64,000 nt of DNA from Lewinellaceae bacterium (GCA_020636375.1 JACJXZ010000007.1:369260-433259); one strand, 5' to 3'. Counted from the first letter of the stretch, positions 9,134 to 20,584 are shown. The notes: a model not told the origin generated them from the letters alone. Made by a program: numbers and translations.

Positions 9134-9194
9134 GTGTATTCGTATATTCGTGAATCGGAAAACGAATTAACGAACCCCGAATAACGAATAACGA

Positions 9195-10013
9195 ATGCTC
9201 CTGAAATTCCACACCCCACATCCACCCTTAAGCAACCTGGTGGCCTCCTTCACCTACTACAAAGGCTACCAGCCCGGGCACCGCATCGACCGGTTCCTGC
9301 CGGACGGCAATGTGGAACTGGTGATCGACCTGACGGATTTCCCAAAGCATGTGTATGACAACGAGACACTGATGGCGCGGCAGTCTTTTAGCCAGGCCTG
9401 GATCTCCGGCTTGCGCAAGGAGTTCATTTCCATCCACGCCGGGCAGGACGCGGAGATGTTCGTTATTACCTTCCGGAAAGGTGCTGCCCGCGCCATTACC
9501 GGAGCGCCATTAACAGAGTTGACTGAACAGGTCGTCGAAGGGGATCTGGTGTTGGGCAGGGCCGTACTGGCGCTGCGGGAAGCCCTGCTGGAAGCCGGTA
9601 GCCCGGAAGCCAAAATGGCCGTCGCCGGGCGCCGCCTGCTGGCCATGGCGGAAGGCGAGCTGCAGCCTAACCCCTTCGTAGAGTACGCTGTCAGCCAGAT
9701 CCTGCTCCAGCCCGGGCAGCTGTCGCTGGAAGCATTGACGAAGAAGGTGGGCTATTCCCGGAAGCACCTCATCCAGCTGTTCAAGGAACACGTCGGCCTG
9801 CCGCCCAAGGCCTTCCTGCGCATCATCCGCTTCCAGCAGGCCATCGCCGGGATCGAGCGGTGCGGCGCCATCGAATGGAGCCACCTGGCTTTCGACTGCG
9901 GCTATTACGACCAGGCGCACTTCATCCGCGATTTCAAGCGCTTCTCGGGCTTCACGCCGGAGGAGTACCTGCGGAGGAAGAACGGGGTGGTGAATTATGT
10001 GCCGGTGGCCTGA
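9195..10013 (+). CDS. AraC-family transcriptional regulator
   Basis: 272 residues. The N-terminal half (about 1-140) begins LLKFHTPHPPLSNLVASFTY and contains RFLPDGNVELVIDL, like the ligand-sensing domain of many Bacteroidota AraC proteins. The C-terminal 100 residues carry two helix-turn-helix units: SLEALTKKVGYSRKHLIQLF (about 175-194) and WSHLAFDCGYYDQAHFIRDF with FSGFTPEEYLRR. It probably controls a neighbouring gene, perhaps the DUF1761 membrane protein downstream, but this is inferred from position only. Confidence 0.93.
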   Translation: MLLKFHTPHPPLSNLVASFTYYKGYQPGHRIDRFLPDGNVELVIDLTDFPKHVYDNETLMARQSFSQAWISGLRKEFISIHAGQDAEMFVITFRKGAARAITGAPLTELTEQVVEGDLVLGRAVLALREALLEAGSPEAKMAVAGRRLLAMAEGELQPNPFVEYAVSQILLQPGQLSLEALTKKVGYSRKHLIQLFKEHVGLPPKAFLRIIRFQQAIAGIERCGAIEWSHLAFDCGYYDQAHFIRDFKRFSGFTPEEYLRRKNGVVNYVPVA

Positions 10014-10095
10014 AGAAGGTGTATAAGTGCATGTGTGAGGGCACTCCGGAAACCCCGGAAAAGGAATTTATGGCTTTCAAAAATTCATCCCCAAC

Positions 10096-10138
10096 CTGCC
10101 GGGTTTACGGACGCCTCCCAGCCTGGATAACCCGGCAG
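10096..10138 (+). terminator. Possible terminator hairpin after the AraC gene
   Basis: CTGCCGGGTT at 10096-10105 pairs perfectly with AACCCGGCAG at 10129-10138 across a 23-base loop. No T tract follows, so it may be a terminator or a leader structure of the next gene. Confidence 0.3.
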
Positions 10139-10235
10139 CGTTTATCGGAGATGCTGTGTAACATAGATTTATCCAGCCAGGTAAATTTTTTACAATCCCA
10201 CCCCGCTCATTCTTCCGACCTTTGTAAAAAAAGCA

Positions 10236-10649
10236 ATGGAGCAAATGATGATCAACCACTGGGCCGTGCTGGCCTGCGCCGTTTTCAACATGCTGCTCGG
10301 GGCGTTGTGGTATTCACCGGCCTTATTCTACAATACCTGGAAAAAGGAAAATGGCCTGATGGACGAGGACATCCGGAATGCCAGCCCCCTGAAAATGTAC
10401 GGCATCAGCTTTCTGCTGGCTTATCTGATGTCTTACAACCTGGCTTTCTTCCTGGGCGATGCCGGCACGGACTGGCAATGGGGAACCACCGCCGGTTTCC
10501 TCACCGGCTTTGGGTGGGCGGCGGCCATTTTCACCTCCATCGCTTTGTTTGAGCAGAAAAGCTGGAGGTATATCCTCATTAACGGGGGGTATATCATAGT
10601 CTACTTTACAGTTATCGGTTTCATATTGGGGATATGGAGGCCGGGCTAA
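10236..10649 (+). CDS. DUF1761 domain membrane protein
   Basis: 137 residues with four hydrophobic segments (about 8-30, 51-70, 78-98 and 108-130). The start NHWAVLACAVFNMLLGALWYSPALF and the central GTTAGFLTGFGWAAAIFTSI match DUF1761 proteins, small four-helix membrane proteins of unknown function often found beside regulators. It lies 20 bases upstream of the PD40 lipoprotein gene and may share its transcript. Confidence 0.85.
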   Translation: MEQMMINHWAVLACAVFNMLLGALWYSPALFYNTWKKENGLMDEDIRNASPLKMYGISFLLAYLMSYNLAFFLGDAGTDWQWGTTAGFLTGFGWAAAIFTSIALFEQKSWRYILINGGYIIVYFTVIGFILGIWRPG

Positions 10650-10669
10650 AATGAACAAAACCGCCATAG

Positions 10670-11626
10670 ATGAAAATTAAACGCTTCTTCCTTATTTTTC
10701 TGGCGACCATGCTTGCCGCCTGTGGCAGCCGGAAAGGCCGGAACGCCTTCCAGAGCGCCCAATACCGCATCGCCTACAACGTGCTGGCCGACCCCGAAAC
10801 GGACGACTACGAGATCCTCACCATGAACCTGGATGGCAGTGATAAAAAGAACGTCACCAACCACCCGGGCCTGGAGTGGACGTACTACGCTTACCGGGAT
10901 AAAATCCTGTTCATCTCGGACCGGGACACCTGCCGGCGGTGTTATTTTCTCTATGAAATGGACGCCGACGGGGAAAACGTGCGAAAGGCCTCCGGCACTC
11001 GACTGGCGGACAGCTGGATGAGCGGCCGGAACAACGGGGCGGAGTTGATCGCCACTCCTCACCGCTCGGTGGATTCCGCTTTTTACATCCTCAACAAGCA
11101 GGGTGAGGTGCTGGACAAACTATATACCGGCCTGCCCTACTCGGGCGACCCGCTGTTTGTTAACGGTGGGAAACAGGTCGTGTTTCGGGGCGGGCTGACC
11201 AAATCCAAGCTGATAGATGGCTTCAATGAAGAACTCTACCTGATCAACGTGGACGGCACGGGCCGGCGCCAGCTCACTCATTACCCGGAAGGAGACACCA
11301 CCGCCGGCCAGTTCGGCTACCACGCCGGCACCCCCGTTGAGCACCCCACCGAGCGCTTTATAAGCTACCAAAGCAAGCAGAACGGCAAGTACAGCCTCTA
11401 CGCCGTCACCCTCGACGGGAAAAAGCACTGGAAGCTCACGGACACCCCGCAGAACGAAGGCTGGCACGCCTGGAGCCCGGACGGCCGGTGGCTGGCCATC
11501 GAGCTGTTCGACGACGACCAGAGCCAGTTCCACATCGGGCTGATGGACTGGCAAACAAAGGAAATGAAAATCCTGACGGATACCACCTATCAGTACCAGC
11601 AGGCGCCGGTGTTTGTGGCACCGTAA
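10670..11626 (+). CDS. Lipoprotein with TolB-like PD40 beta-propeller
   Basis: 318 residues. Signal peptide with lipobox LAAC (cysteine 18). The rest repeats PD40/TolB-type blades: YEILTMNLDGSDKKNVTNHP, FLYEMDADGENVRKAS, ELYLINVDGTGRRQLTHYP, SLYAVTLDGKKHWKLTDTP and HAWSPDGRWLAIE. Expected to be anchored in the envelope on the periplasmic or outer face; such propellers usually mediate protein contacts. It converges tail-to-tail with the WD40 gene, with a 1-base gap. Confidence 0.85.
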   Translation: MKIKRFFLIFLATMLAACGSRKGRNAFQSAQYRIAYNVLADPETDDYEILTMNLDGSDKKNVTNHPGLEWTYYAYRDKILFISDRDTCRRCYFLYEMDADGENVRKASGTRLADSWMSGRNNGAELIATPHRSVDSAFYILNKQGEVLDKLYTGLPYSGDPLFVNGGKQVVFRGGLTKSKLIDGFNEELYLINVDGTGRRQLTHYPEGDTTAGQFGYHAGTPVEHPTERFISYQSKQNGKYSLYAVTLDGKKHWKLTDTPQNEGWHAWSPDGRWLAIELFDDDQSQFHIGLMDWQTKEMKILTDTTYQYQQAPVFVAP

Positions 11627-11627
11627 T

Positions 11628-13631
11628 TTACTTCCAGAACTCATACCACTTCCTTTCAGGAACGTTTTCCTCCAGGAGCCCCCACTTTCTTTTTTCTGCA
11701 TCGTCGAGCGCGCCCATTTGCGCCTTTAGTTTTTCGACAATAGACTTTAGTCCGACCGGGACCAGGGTTACGGCCCCGTCGTCATGAGCGGCCAGGATAT
11801 TCAGGTTGCCCTCGCCGTCCTGCATGAAATGCGCGCTGGTAATCCTGGAACCGGCATCCTTCAACGTATGGCGCAAGCCGCCGTTTTCGCCCCACAACTT
11901 CAGAGTGCCTTCGCTGGATAGGGTGAGGATCATATCCCCTTCCGGCGAAAACCCGGCTGCGATGACCGGATGCTCATGCCCGGTTAGTTGTTTTTTGATG
12001 TGGCCGTTATTGTCCCGGTAAATGGCAGTGCGGTCATCCGAATAAGACAGGAAACCGCCCTGGCCGTTAAAGCAGATGCCATTGACCGGGGCGGTATGCC
12101 CGTACAGGGTGTCCACGCAGTCCCCTTCCAGATTCCACAGCCGGATGGAATTGTCGTCGGCAATTGTTACCATTGTTTCTCTTCCAGGGTAAAATCCGGC
12201 AAAAGAGACGGAGCCATTGCCGGTTCCCAGAATGGTGGGGGTGCGGCCGGGATTGTCTTTCAGCTTCCAGAACAGGGCCTTCCTGTTGCCCAGCCTGGCT
12301 TTGTTATTTTCCAGGGGGATGACCTGCTGGGCCACTGCCAGAATAGTTTTTCCATCCTGAGAACACTGGACGGCCCGGACGTATCCGATACCCTGGTTCA
12401 GGATCATGATTTCTTTGCCGGTATTGGCATTCCACAAGCGTACAGTCCAGTCGCTGGAGGCGGTGATGGCCGTGTCGCCCCTGGCGGAGAAGGATGCGTG
12501 GTTGATGGCGCCCGAGTGCCCCTGGAGGGGAATATGGTTGCCCTGCGGGTCCCAGAGCAGTGCAATAGAATCCATCGATAGGGTAAGAATATGCCTGCCA
12601 TCCGGGGAGCAGATGGCATCGTTCACCTTTCTTTCATTTGCCTGTAGGGCAGCCAGCATGTTCCCGGACAAGTCCCACAACCTGGCCGCCCCGCCGGAGG
12701 AAACAGTAAGGATCGAACCATTGCCCATACCGCCCGGAACAGCAAACCTGGCCGGCTCTTCAAGTTTTACGACGGCCCTGGATTCCGGTTGGGAGCTGAA
12801 CCAGAGCCGCACCGTTCCATCTTCGCCCCTGGTCAGGATGTTCTTGCCATCCGGCGTAAAGCCCGCCCAGGTGATTGCTCCTTTATGCCCGTTTAATTTT
12901 GCCAGTGCTTTTCCGTCCAGGCGCCAGAGCAGGGCTGTTCCATCTTCTGAGGCGGTCAGTATGCTGTCGCCGCCGGGGGAGAAAGCCGCCCAGCTCACCG
13001 GCGAGGTATGCTGCGTGAATTTCCGTGCCGGCTCCATTTTTTGCCGGTTCCACAAAATGGCCGTATTGTCATCCGAGGCAGTCAGGATGTGTTTCCCGTT
13101 CGGGGAAAAACCCGCCCAGTTTACCGGGCCGGTGTGTTGGGCCAGCTGGGTTTTTTTCCGGCCTGCCGTATCCCATACGATGGCGGTATGGTCTTCCGAA
13201 GCCGTGATCGTGGCGTCACCGGAAGGAGAGGCGGCCGCAAAGTTTACGGGAGCAGCATGCCCGGAGAGCACAAGGGGCGGGCTATTGTCTTCGATATCTT
13301 CAATTACGACGGTAGTGTCTTCCAGAGCTGCCATTATCAATGTGCCATTGGGGGAAAACCCCAGCCATCGGATTGGAGAAAACCCTTTGGTAATTTGCAA
13401 GAAGCGGGCATTCTCTTTTACGTTCTTCCATAACAGAGCGGCCCTGCTGCCATCGTCGCCCCTCGCGCGGGCCAGCAAATGGGCGCCATTGGGGGAGAAT
13501 TGGCCGCCTGCCATAGGCTCGCCCCCGCTGGAAAGCCGACAAACGGCCTGCCCTTTGAGATTCCAGACGGCCACCGTGTCCCTGCTGCCGGTTGCTATGC
13601 TTTTTCCATCCGGGGAAAAAGCAGAGCCCAC
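11628..13631 (-). CDS. WD40-repeat part of a frameshifted CHAT-WD40 protein
   Basis: About 667 residues of consecutive WD40 blades, each of the form WAGFSPNGKHILTASDDNTA then ILWN; at least twelve can be counted. The frame stays open up to 14042, but upstream of about 13631 it encodes arginine-rich nonsense that is the shadow of the CHAT gene. WD40 similarity begins exactly where the CHAT frame loses sense, so this is the 3' part of one original gene. The C-terminal tail (about the last 60 residues) is helical and charged. WD40 propellers serve as binding platforms, probably for the target or trigger of the CHAT peptidase. Confidence 0.8.
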   Translation of the reverse strand: MGSAFSPDGKSIATGSRDTVAVWNLKGQAVCRLSSGGEPMAGGQFSPNGAHLLARARGDDGSRAALLWKNVKENARFLQITKGFSPIRWLGFSPNGTLIMAALEDTTVVIEDIEDNSPPLVLSGHAAPVNFAAASPSGDATITASEDHTAIVWDTAGRKKTQLAQHTGPVNWAGFSPNGKHILTASDDNTAILWNRQKMEPARKFTQHTSPVSWAAFSPGGDSILTASEDGTALLWRLDGKALAKLNGHKGAITWAGFTPDGKNILTRGEDGTVRLWFSSQPESRAVVKLEEPARFAVPGGMGNGSILTVSSGGAARLWDLSGNMLAALQANERKVNDAICSPDGRHILTLSMDSIALLWDPQGNHIPLQGHSGAINHASFSARGDTAITASSDWTVRLWNANTGKEIMILNQGIGYVRAVQCSQDGKTILAVAQQVIPLENNKARLGNRKALFWKLKDNPGRTPTILGTGNGSVSFAGFYPGRETMVTIADDNSIRLWNLEGDCVDTLYGHTAPVNGICFNGQGGFLSYSDDRTAIYRDNNGHIKKQLTGHEHPVIAAGFSPEGDMILTLSSEGTLKLWGENGGLRHTLKDAGSRITSAHFMQDGEGNLNILAAHDDGAVTLVPVGLKSIVEKLKAQMGALDDAEKRKWGLLEENVPERKWYEFWK

Positions 13632-14659
13632 TGGACATTTTCGCGGGCTTCTGTTGACAGGCTGATGCCTTCCCCCTGGGTGGTTCGATTCCACATCAGG
13701 TCCCACAGCTGCGCCAGCATGATAAAGGCCAGCAATTCCATGGTGACGTTGTAGGCGTAGATCAGTTTCTCGAGCCGCTCCGGGCCGGCTTTGTCGAACC
13801 CCCCTTCCGGTGCAAACAGCTTGCGCAACTGCTCGGCGATAGGGGAGGGCAGGCAGTTCAGGATATGGGGGCGTACGTCCCATTCGGTGACTTCTTCTCC
13901 GGCGCGCAGCTTGTCCTCTTCGGCCTTCAGGTTGTTGTCGTAGGGCGCCAGGACATGAAAAAGGATGTCGATCAGATAAGAATTGGGCGTCCAGCCGGGC
14001 GGCTCGTAGGAGGTAAAGATCCGCTGGCCGGGGAGTTTCCACCGTAGGGCTTCGGCGGCGCCTTTCTGTGCATACAGGCCCCAGGGCAGGCTGTCTGGCC
14101 CTTCTTCCCCCTTCAGGTCGAAGCCCCGGAAGGAAGCGGGAGGGGGAGCGCCCGCGGCCTGCACGGCGGATGCCGCCTGCTGGAAGGCTTCCTCAACGCT
14201 GTGCTGCCGGGCCAGGGCGTGATAGAACTGCTCGGCGAAGAAGCGGGCGTTCTCATCATCGATGGGCGCCGAGGTGGCGATTACGGCGGGTATGCCCTTT
14301 TCAAGCAGCAGCTTCACCTGCTCCCGGGTGGAGCAGCCGTTGAGGAAAACCAGCTTGAGGTGCTTCTGCCCGGCCAGCATGCCGGCGATGCCATCCGAAT
14401 TGGCCTCCTTATCCGTGAGGATGAGCTGCCGCCCGCCGGCGTGGCCACCGTAGTGGAACAGGTACACCCGGTCCTTGAAAGTGGATAGGTTCCGGCAAGT
14501 CTTGTCTATGGTGGCAAATGGGTCATTGTGCAGCTGGTAGAACTGTCGGCTGGCCCCATCGGTGAGTATCTCCTGAAGAGCATCGAACTCCCGCGTCAGA
14601 GCGGGAAGCGGAGAGGCAGCATCATTGGCGAAAGCCAGATAAATGAGTGGCAGTGACAT
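13595..14659 (-). CDS. CHAT-domain (caspase-like) part of a frameshifted CHAT-WD40 protein
   Basis: 354 residues. The N-terminal 170 residues are a CHAT caspase-like peptidase domain: histidine 73 in LFHYGGHAGG and cysteine 109 in LVFLNGCSTREQV form the expected dyad. A helical linker follows (about 200-330; LRKLFAPEGGFDKAGPERLE). The last residues (ENVQWALLFPRMEKA) are the start of a WD40 blade read in the wrong frame. The true protein probably continues into the 11628-13631 frame. No signal peptide, so cytoplasmic. A promoter-like element lies 53 bases upstream. Confidence 0.88.
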   Translation of the reverse strand: MSLPLIYLAFANDAASPLPALTREFDALQEILTDGASRQFYQLHNDPFATIDKTCRNLSTFKDRVYLFHYGGHAGGRQLILTDKEANSDGIAGMLAGQKHLKLVFLNGCSTREQVKLLLEKGIPAVIATSAPIDDENARFFAEQFYHALARQHSVEEAFQQAASAVQAAGAPPPASFRGFDLKGEEGPDSLPWGLYAQKGAAEALRWKLPGQRIFTSYEPPGWTPNSYLIDILFHVLAPYDNNLKAEEDKLRAGEEVTEWDVRPHILNCLPSPIAEQLRKLFAPEGGFDKAGPERLEKLIYAYNVTMELLAFIMLAQLWDLMWNRTTQGEGISLSTEARENVQWALLFPRMEKA

Positions 14660-14711
14660 GGGACATCAATAGGCGTTTCGGCAAAATAGCTTTCAACATA
14701 TATACCATTCC

Positions 14712-14742
14712 TAAAGATAACCCGATCAGTGGATTTTCCAAA
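14712..14742 (-). promoter_or_regulatory. Bacteroidota-type promoter of the CHAT gene
   Basis: On the minus strand TTTG (complement of 14739-14742), 19 bases, then TATCTTTA (complement of 14712-14719). This is close to TTTG, 19-20 bases, TAnnTTTG, with the last base of the -7 box differing. Confidence 0.4.
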
Positions 14743-14857
14743 ATGTTTTAATGGAACGCGGGTGCGGCCAGGGGGTCGCAATTCGCGGAGCTAAAGTTTT
14801 TGAACAGTCCCTTTGAGCCTCCCCCAACATCTCCGATAGTGCTAAAGTTTAGAAATC

Positions 14858-15017
14858 AATAAAAAGTCCGAATCGTTCGCGAGAGACTATGTCTCGATGC
14901 GGTATAACCAGCAAGTCTCCGACTTGCGTTGCTATTTAAGCCATGCATACGCAAGTCAGAGACTTGCAGATTGAGCCGCATCGCGTCATAGACGCTCGCG
15001 AACAGAAAGACTTTATT
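14858..15017. repeat. Long near-palindromic REP-like element
   Basis: Left arm 14875-14902 (starts GTTCGCGAG, ends CGATGCGG) matches the reverse complement of 14976-15003 at 24 of 28 positions. Inside, 14911-14929 and 14949-14967 match at 18 of 19 and each contains its own palindrome CAAGTC/GACTTG. The AATAAA/TTTATT flanks extend the symmetry. It fills most of the 480-base gap between the CHAT and gcvP promoters and terminators. Likely a non-autonomous mobile palindrome or paired REP; no coding potential seen. Confidence 0.65.
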
Positions 15018-15138
15018 AGGAAAAGTTTCTTAAACCTGTCCTGTTCGTTATTTATAAGCCAGATCACCGCCCTTTGCCCATCTTCGCTATCGCTCTGCCG
15101 GGTAAAATTCCGCCTTCGCATTTCCGCCTTCCCACTTC

Positions 15139-18018
<2,880 letters not shown>

Positions 18019-18119
18019 TGGTTGATCTCGTTTTTATTTGGTTAGATTTGCCTCAAAATTACGATAAATTATCGTGCATTTAACAATGATAATGGTCAGG
18101 TGGTTGGGAGGATTTTTGT

Positions 18120-18286
18120 CAAAAGTGGCATACTACTGTACATGGTGCTTTTTTTTGCCACGAAGACACTAAGTCACTAAGACGGCACTAAGCCGTATAG
18201 CGATCGGCTTTGTGGGTCTTTGAGCCTTGGTGTCTTTGTGACTAAGTGCGTTTGGTTTCTTTATGTACAGTAGTATGCAAAAGTGG
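18120..18286. mobile_element. MITE with 15-bp perfect terminal inverted repeats and 9-bp target duplication
   Basis: CATACTACTGTACAT at 18129-18143 is exactly inverted at 18263-18277. The direct repeat CAAAAGTGG flanks both ends (18120-18128 and 18278-18286), as expected from transposition. The 149-bp element has no gene; its core is itself imperfectly palindromic around AAGCCG/CGGCTT and contains GACACTAAGTCACTAAGA-like wording. Two more diverged copies lie at 50196-50341 and 55372-55561. Confidence 0.85.
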
Positions 18287-18483
18287 AGGCGGGGGTACCC
18301 AAAATGTCCGGCAGTATGGAGAGGAGAAGTATTCTTTCCAGTGAAAATATTTGCTATTTTAGCAGTGGCCAACAACCGGTTTGGCGTCAATGTTTTAGCA
18401 CTAACACGCCTGGGCACAAATGGAGGAACGCGTATTTCTGTTCAGGTTAAGCTGCATTATCAACGCTCTGAAACATTAGGCCT

Positions 18484-19266
18484 ATGTCCTCTGAAAAAGC
18501 GCTTTACTCGATCTGGCGCCAGCACACGAACCATCTGTTCTCGTCGCGGCCCGGGCGCCTTCCTGCTGATATTGCCAGTCAGATCGCTGCCAACTTCCTG
18601 TGTGCCGGCCCTTCGTATTACTACGTGGTCGAGCTGGGGCTGCACCGTTTTGTGTACGTCAGCCAGGGCATAACCGGGGTGCTGGGCGCCGACCCCGAAA
18701 CCCTCGAGATCCGGGACATTGTGGAGCGGGTGCATCCGGAAGACCTGCCTTTTTTTGCCCGGTGCGAGGAGATAGTGGCCCGGTTCTTCCTGGAAAAGAT
18801 TCCGGCGGAGGAGCGGACGTTGTACAAAACGTCCTACGTGATGCGCCTGCGGCACAACGACGGCACCTACCGTTACATCCTGCACCAGGCCGCCGCGATC
18901 GAGCTGGACAGCTTTGGCCGCATGAGCCGGATCCTGGGGGTGCATACAGACATTGGGCACCTCGTCTCCGGCGTCAAGCGCCGTATGTCCTTAATCCACC
19001 TGGGAGGCGGGCTGTCCTACCTGAATATCGACGTGGATCAGGCGGAGGATCCGTTCCGCCCGCAGGCTTCGCGGCACGGTTTCTCCATGCGCGAACTGCA
19101 GGTCATCCGCCTTTTTGCCGAAGGGCATACCGCCGAGGAGGTGGCGGCCCTGCTGCACCTGTCGGCGGGCACGGTGCGCACCCACCGCCGGAACGTGCTG
19201 CAGAAGTCGGGCTGCGCCAATATGACGGCCCTGGTGGCGCTGTGCGTGCGGGAGGGGTGGGTGTGA
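18484..19266 (+). CDS. PAS-domain LuxR-type transcriptional regulator
   Basis: 260 residues. A PAS-like fold covers about 45-165 (FVYVSQGITGVLGADPETLE, VHPEDLPFF, and YVMRLRHNDGTYRYILH typical of PAS_3). The C-terminal 65 residues are a LuxR helix-turn-helix: FSMRELQVIRLFAEGHTAEE, then VAALLHLSAGTVRTHRRNVL. Common in Bacteroidota as one-component sensors; the signal and target are not visible. The start MSSEKALYSIW is preferred. It lies about 200 bases after the MITE and is followed by a heptamer array. Confidence 0.9.
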   Translation: MSSEKALYSIWRQHTNHLFSSRPGRLPADIASQIAANFLCAGPSYYYVVELGLHRFVYVSQGITGVLGADPETLEIRDIVERVHPEDLPFFARCEEIVARFFLEKIPAEERTLYKTSYVMRLRHNDGTYRYILHQAAAIELDSFGRMSRILGVHTDIGHLVSGVKRRMSLIHLGGGLSYLNIDVDQAEDPFRPQASRHGFSMRELQVIRLFAEGHTAEEVAALLHLSAGTVRTHRRNVLQKSGCANMTALVALCVREGWV

Positions 19267-19309
19267 GTGCGGACGGGAGGGGCGGGCTGCCGTTTCGGTG
19301 TTGGGGGAG

Positions 19310-19365
19310 TTGTTTGTTGTTTGTTGTTTGTTGTCTGTTGTCTGTTGTCTGTTGTTTGTTGTTTG
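19310..19365 (+). repeat. Heptamer tandem array, 8 units of TTGTYTG
   Basis: Eight exact-length units: three TTGTTTG, three TTGTCTG, two TTGTTTG. It lies 44 bases after the LuxR stop. The rest of the 440-base gap to the next gene holds only a hairpin (about 19387-19417, arms around AATACGC/GCGTATT) and no recognisable gene. Confidence 0.85.
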
Positions 19366-19709
19366 TTGGCCCGGTGTGATAACCTGCCGTTAAAATACGC
19401 CAAAAAGCGTATTGACGGCGGGGCGGAAAGTTATTAATTTAGCAGATATATTTTTTCCCCCGATTTAAGTATCCTGACATTTTTTAAGCGGGCAGGTTGT
19501 TTCTTTCCTGTGCCGCCCCGGCTCCTTTTTAGAATATATATAAACTCGGTTAACATTGGTTTTTCCGGCCTTTCCGGCTTGAGCGCGTTATTGCGCTGTG
19601 GCAATCTGCCGGCGGGCTGCGGAGTGCGCCGCATCCGGGGCTGTGGAATGCTGTTATGGCTAATTTATTTTCTAACCCGGCAGCTATACGCTGCGCAAAT
19701 TCTTAGGAT

Positions 19710-20009
19710 ATGCCTGATGATATTTTCGATAATAACCGATGCATTAAGGATGACCTCAAAAAAATCAGGAGAGAAATTAACAGGAAATCAAAGCGTTTTG
19801 ATTTGCCGTTAGAAGCCGAATTGGAAAGCCTCTTGGATAATTATTCCAGAAAAGTCAGTTCTTCCGATAAGTTCCAAAGCGACGAAATGGATGTAAAAGT
19901 GATTCGAAGAATGAGGGAATCGATCGATGATGCCAGGAATCTGGATAGTTTATCTGTGGAGCTTAGGTTATTGCGGGGATTTATTGCGGCCAAACTGTCT
20001 GATTCGTGA
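19710..20009 (+). CDS. Small charged protein, first of a tandem paralogous pair
   Basis: 99 residues, soluble, mostly helical, about 40 percent charged. Key stretches shared with the next gene: NRCIKDDL, IRREINRKS, FDLPLE, RKVSSSDKFQSDE and the C-terminal LRLLRGFIAAKLS. No signal peptide or known domain. The upstream block around GCGCAAATTCTTAGGATATG is also duplicated in front of the second copy, so the duplication includes the start region. Function unknown; possibly an adaptor working with the large envelope protein downstream. Confidence 0.65.
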   Translation: MPDDIFDNNRCIKDDLKKIRREINRKSKRFDLPLEAELESLLDNYSRKVSSSDKFQSDEMDVKVIRRMRESIDDARNLDSLSVELRLLRGFIAAKLSDS

Positions 20010-20123
20010 GTATTATGGCATGGCAACAGTCGGCTGAAGAGGGGCAACGGCAGGCCCGAAACGCTGCTATGACTACATTTATTTACTAACCCAGCAGTTT
20101 AACGCTGCATAAATTTTGAGGAT

Positions 20124-20417
20124 ATGCCTAATAACACTTCTGATTTTAACCGATGCATTAAGGATGATCTCATGAACATCAGGGGAGAAATTAACAGAAA
20201 GTCAAGGCACTTTGATTTGCCGTTAGAAGACGAATCAGAAGACCTCTTAGATGCTTATTACAGGAAAGTTAGTTCCTCCAACACCTTCCAAAGTGACGAA
20301 ACAGATGTAAGGGTGATTAGCAGAATGAAGGAATCGATCCGTGATGCCAAGGATCGGGATGGTTTTTCTGCGGAGCTTAGGTCATTGCTGGGGTTTATTA
20401 CGTCCAAACTTTCATAA
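20124..20417 (+). CDS. Small charged protein, second of a tandem paralogous pair
   Basis: 97 residues and roughly 65 percent identical to the 19710-20009 product over its full length (NRCIKDDL, REINRKS, FDLPLEDE, RKVSSS, FQSDETDVRVI, LRSLLGFITSKLS). Both reading frames survive with many substitutions, which suggests selection on both copies. No domain recognised. A 111-bp MITE-like element begins 12 bases after the stop. Confidence 0.65.
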   Translation: MPNNTSDFNRCIKDDLMNIRGEINRKSRHFDLPLEDESEDLLDAYYRKVSSSNTFQSDETDVRVISRMKESIRDAKDRDGFSAELRSLLGFITSKLS

Positions 20418-20429
20418 GTATTCTAACAT

Positions 20430-20540
20430 TAGAGTTGTTCCGAAATAGCGATTTCAGGCTTTTTCAATGGGTTAGCCATTGATCTTGGATTACGTTGTAG
20501 TTATTGAATATTTCAATATGATTATTGCGGAACAACTCTA
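20430..20540. mobile_element. MITE-like element with 17-18 bp terminal inverted repeats and TA ends
   Basis: AGAGTTGTTCCGAAATA at 20431-20447 is the reverse complement of 20523-20539 with one mismatch. TA occurs at both outer ends, as expected for elements that duplicate TA. The 111-bp body has no gene. It separates the small paralogues from the large protein and may carry promoter elements for it. Confidence 0.65.
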
Positions 20541-20584
20541 TATTGTTATCCCTATTCATAGACTTTAACAGAATTCCCTTACCT

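Noticed and set aside
13595..13640. Classical -1 ribosomal slippery heptamer between CHAT and WD40
   Set aside because: The site reads CTT TTT CCC in frame; the XXXYYYZ rule is not met, and the expected blade sequence is restored better by a 2-base indel.
13631..14042. N-terminal extension of the WD40 frame (METPRPADLYLL onward)
   Set aside because: Arginine-rich shadow of the CHAT reading frame with no similarity to a propeller.
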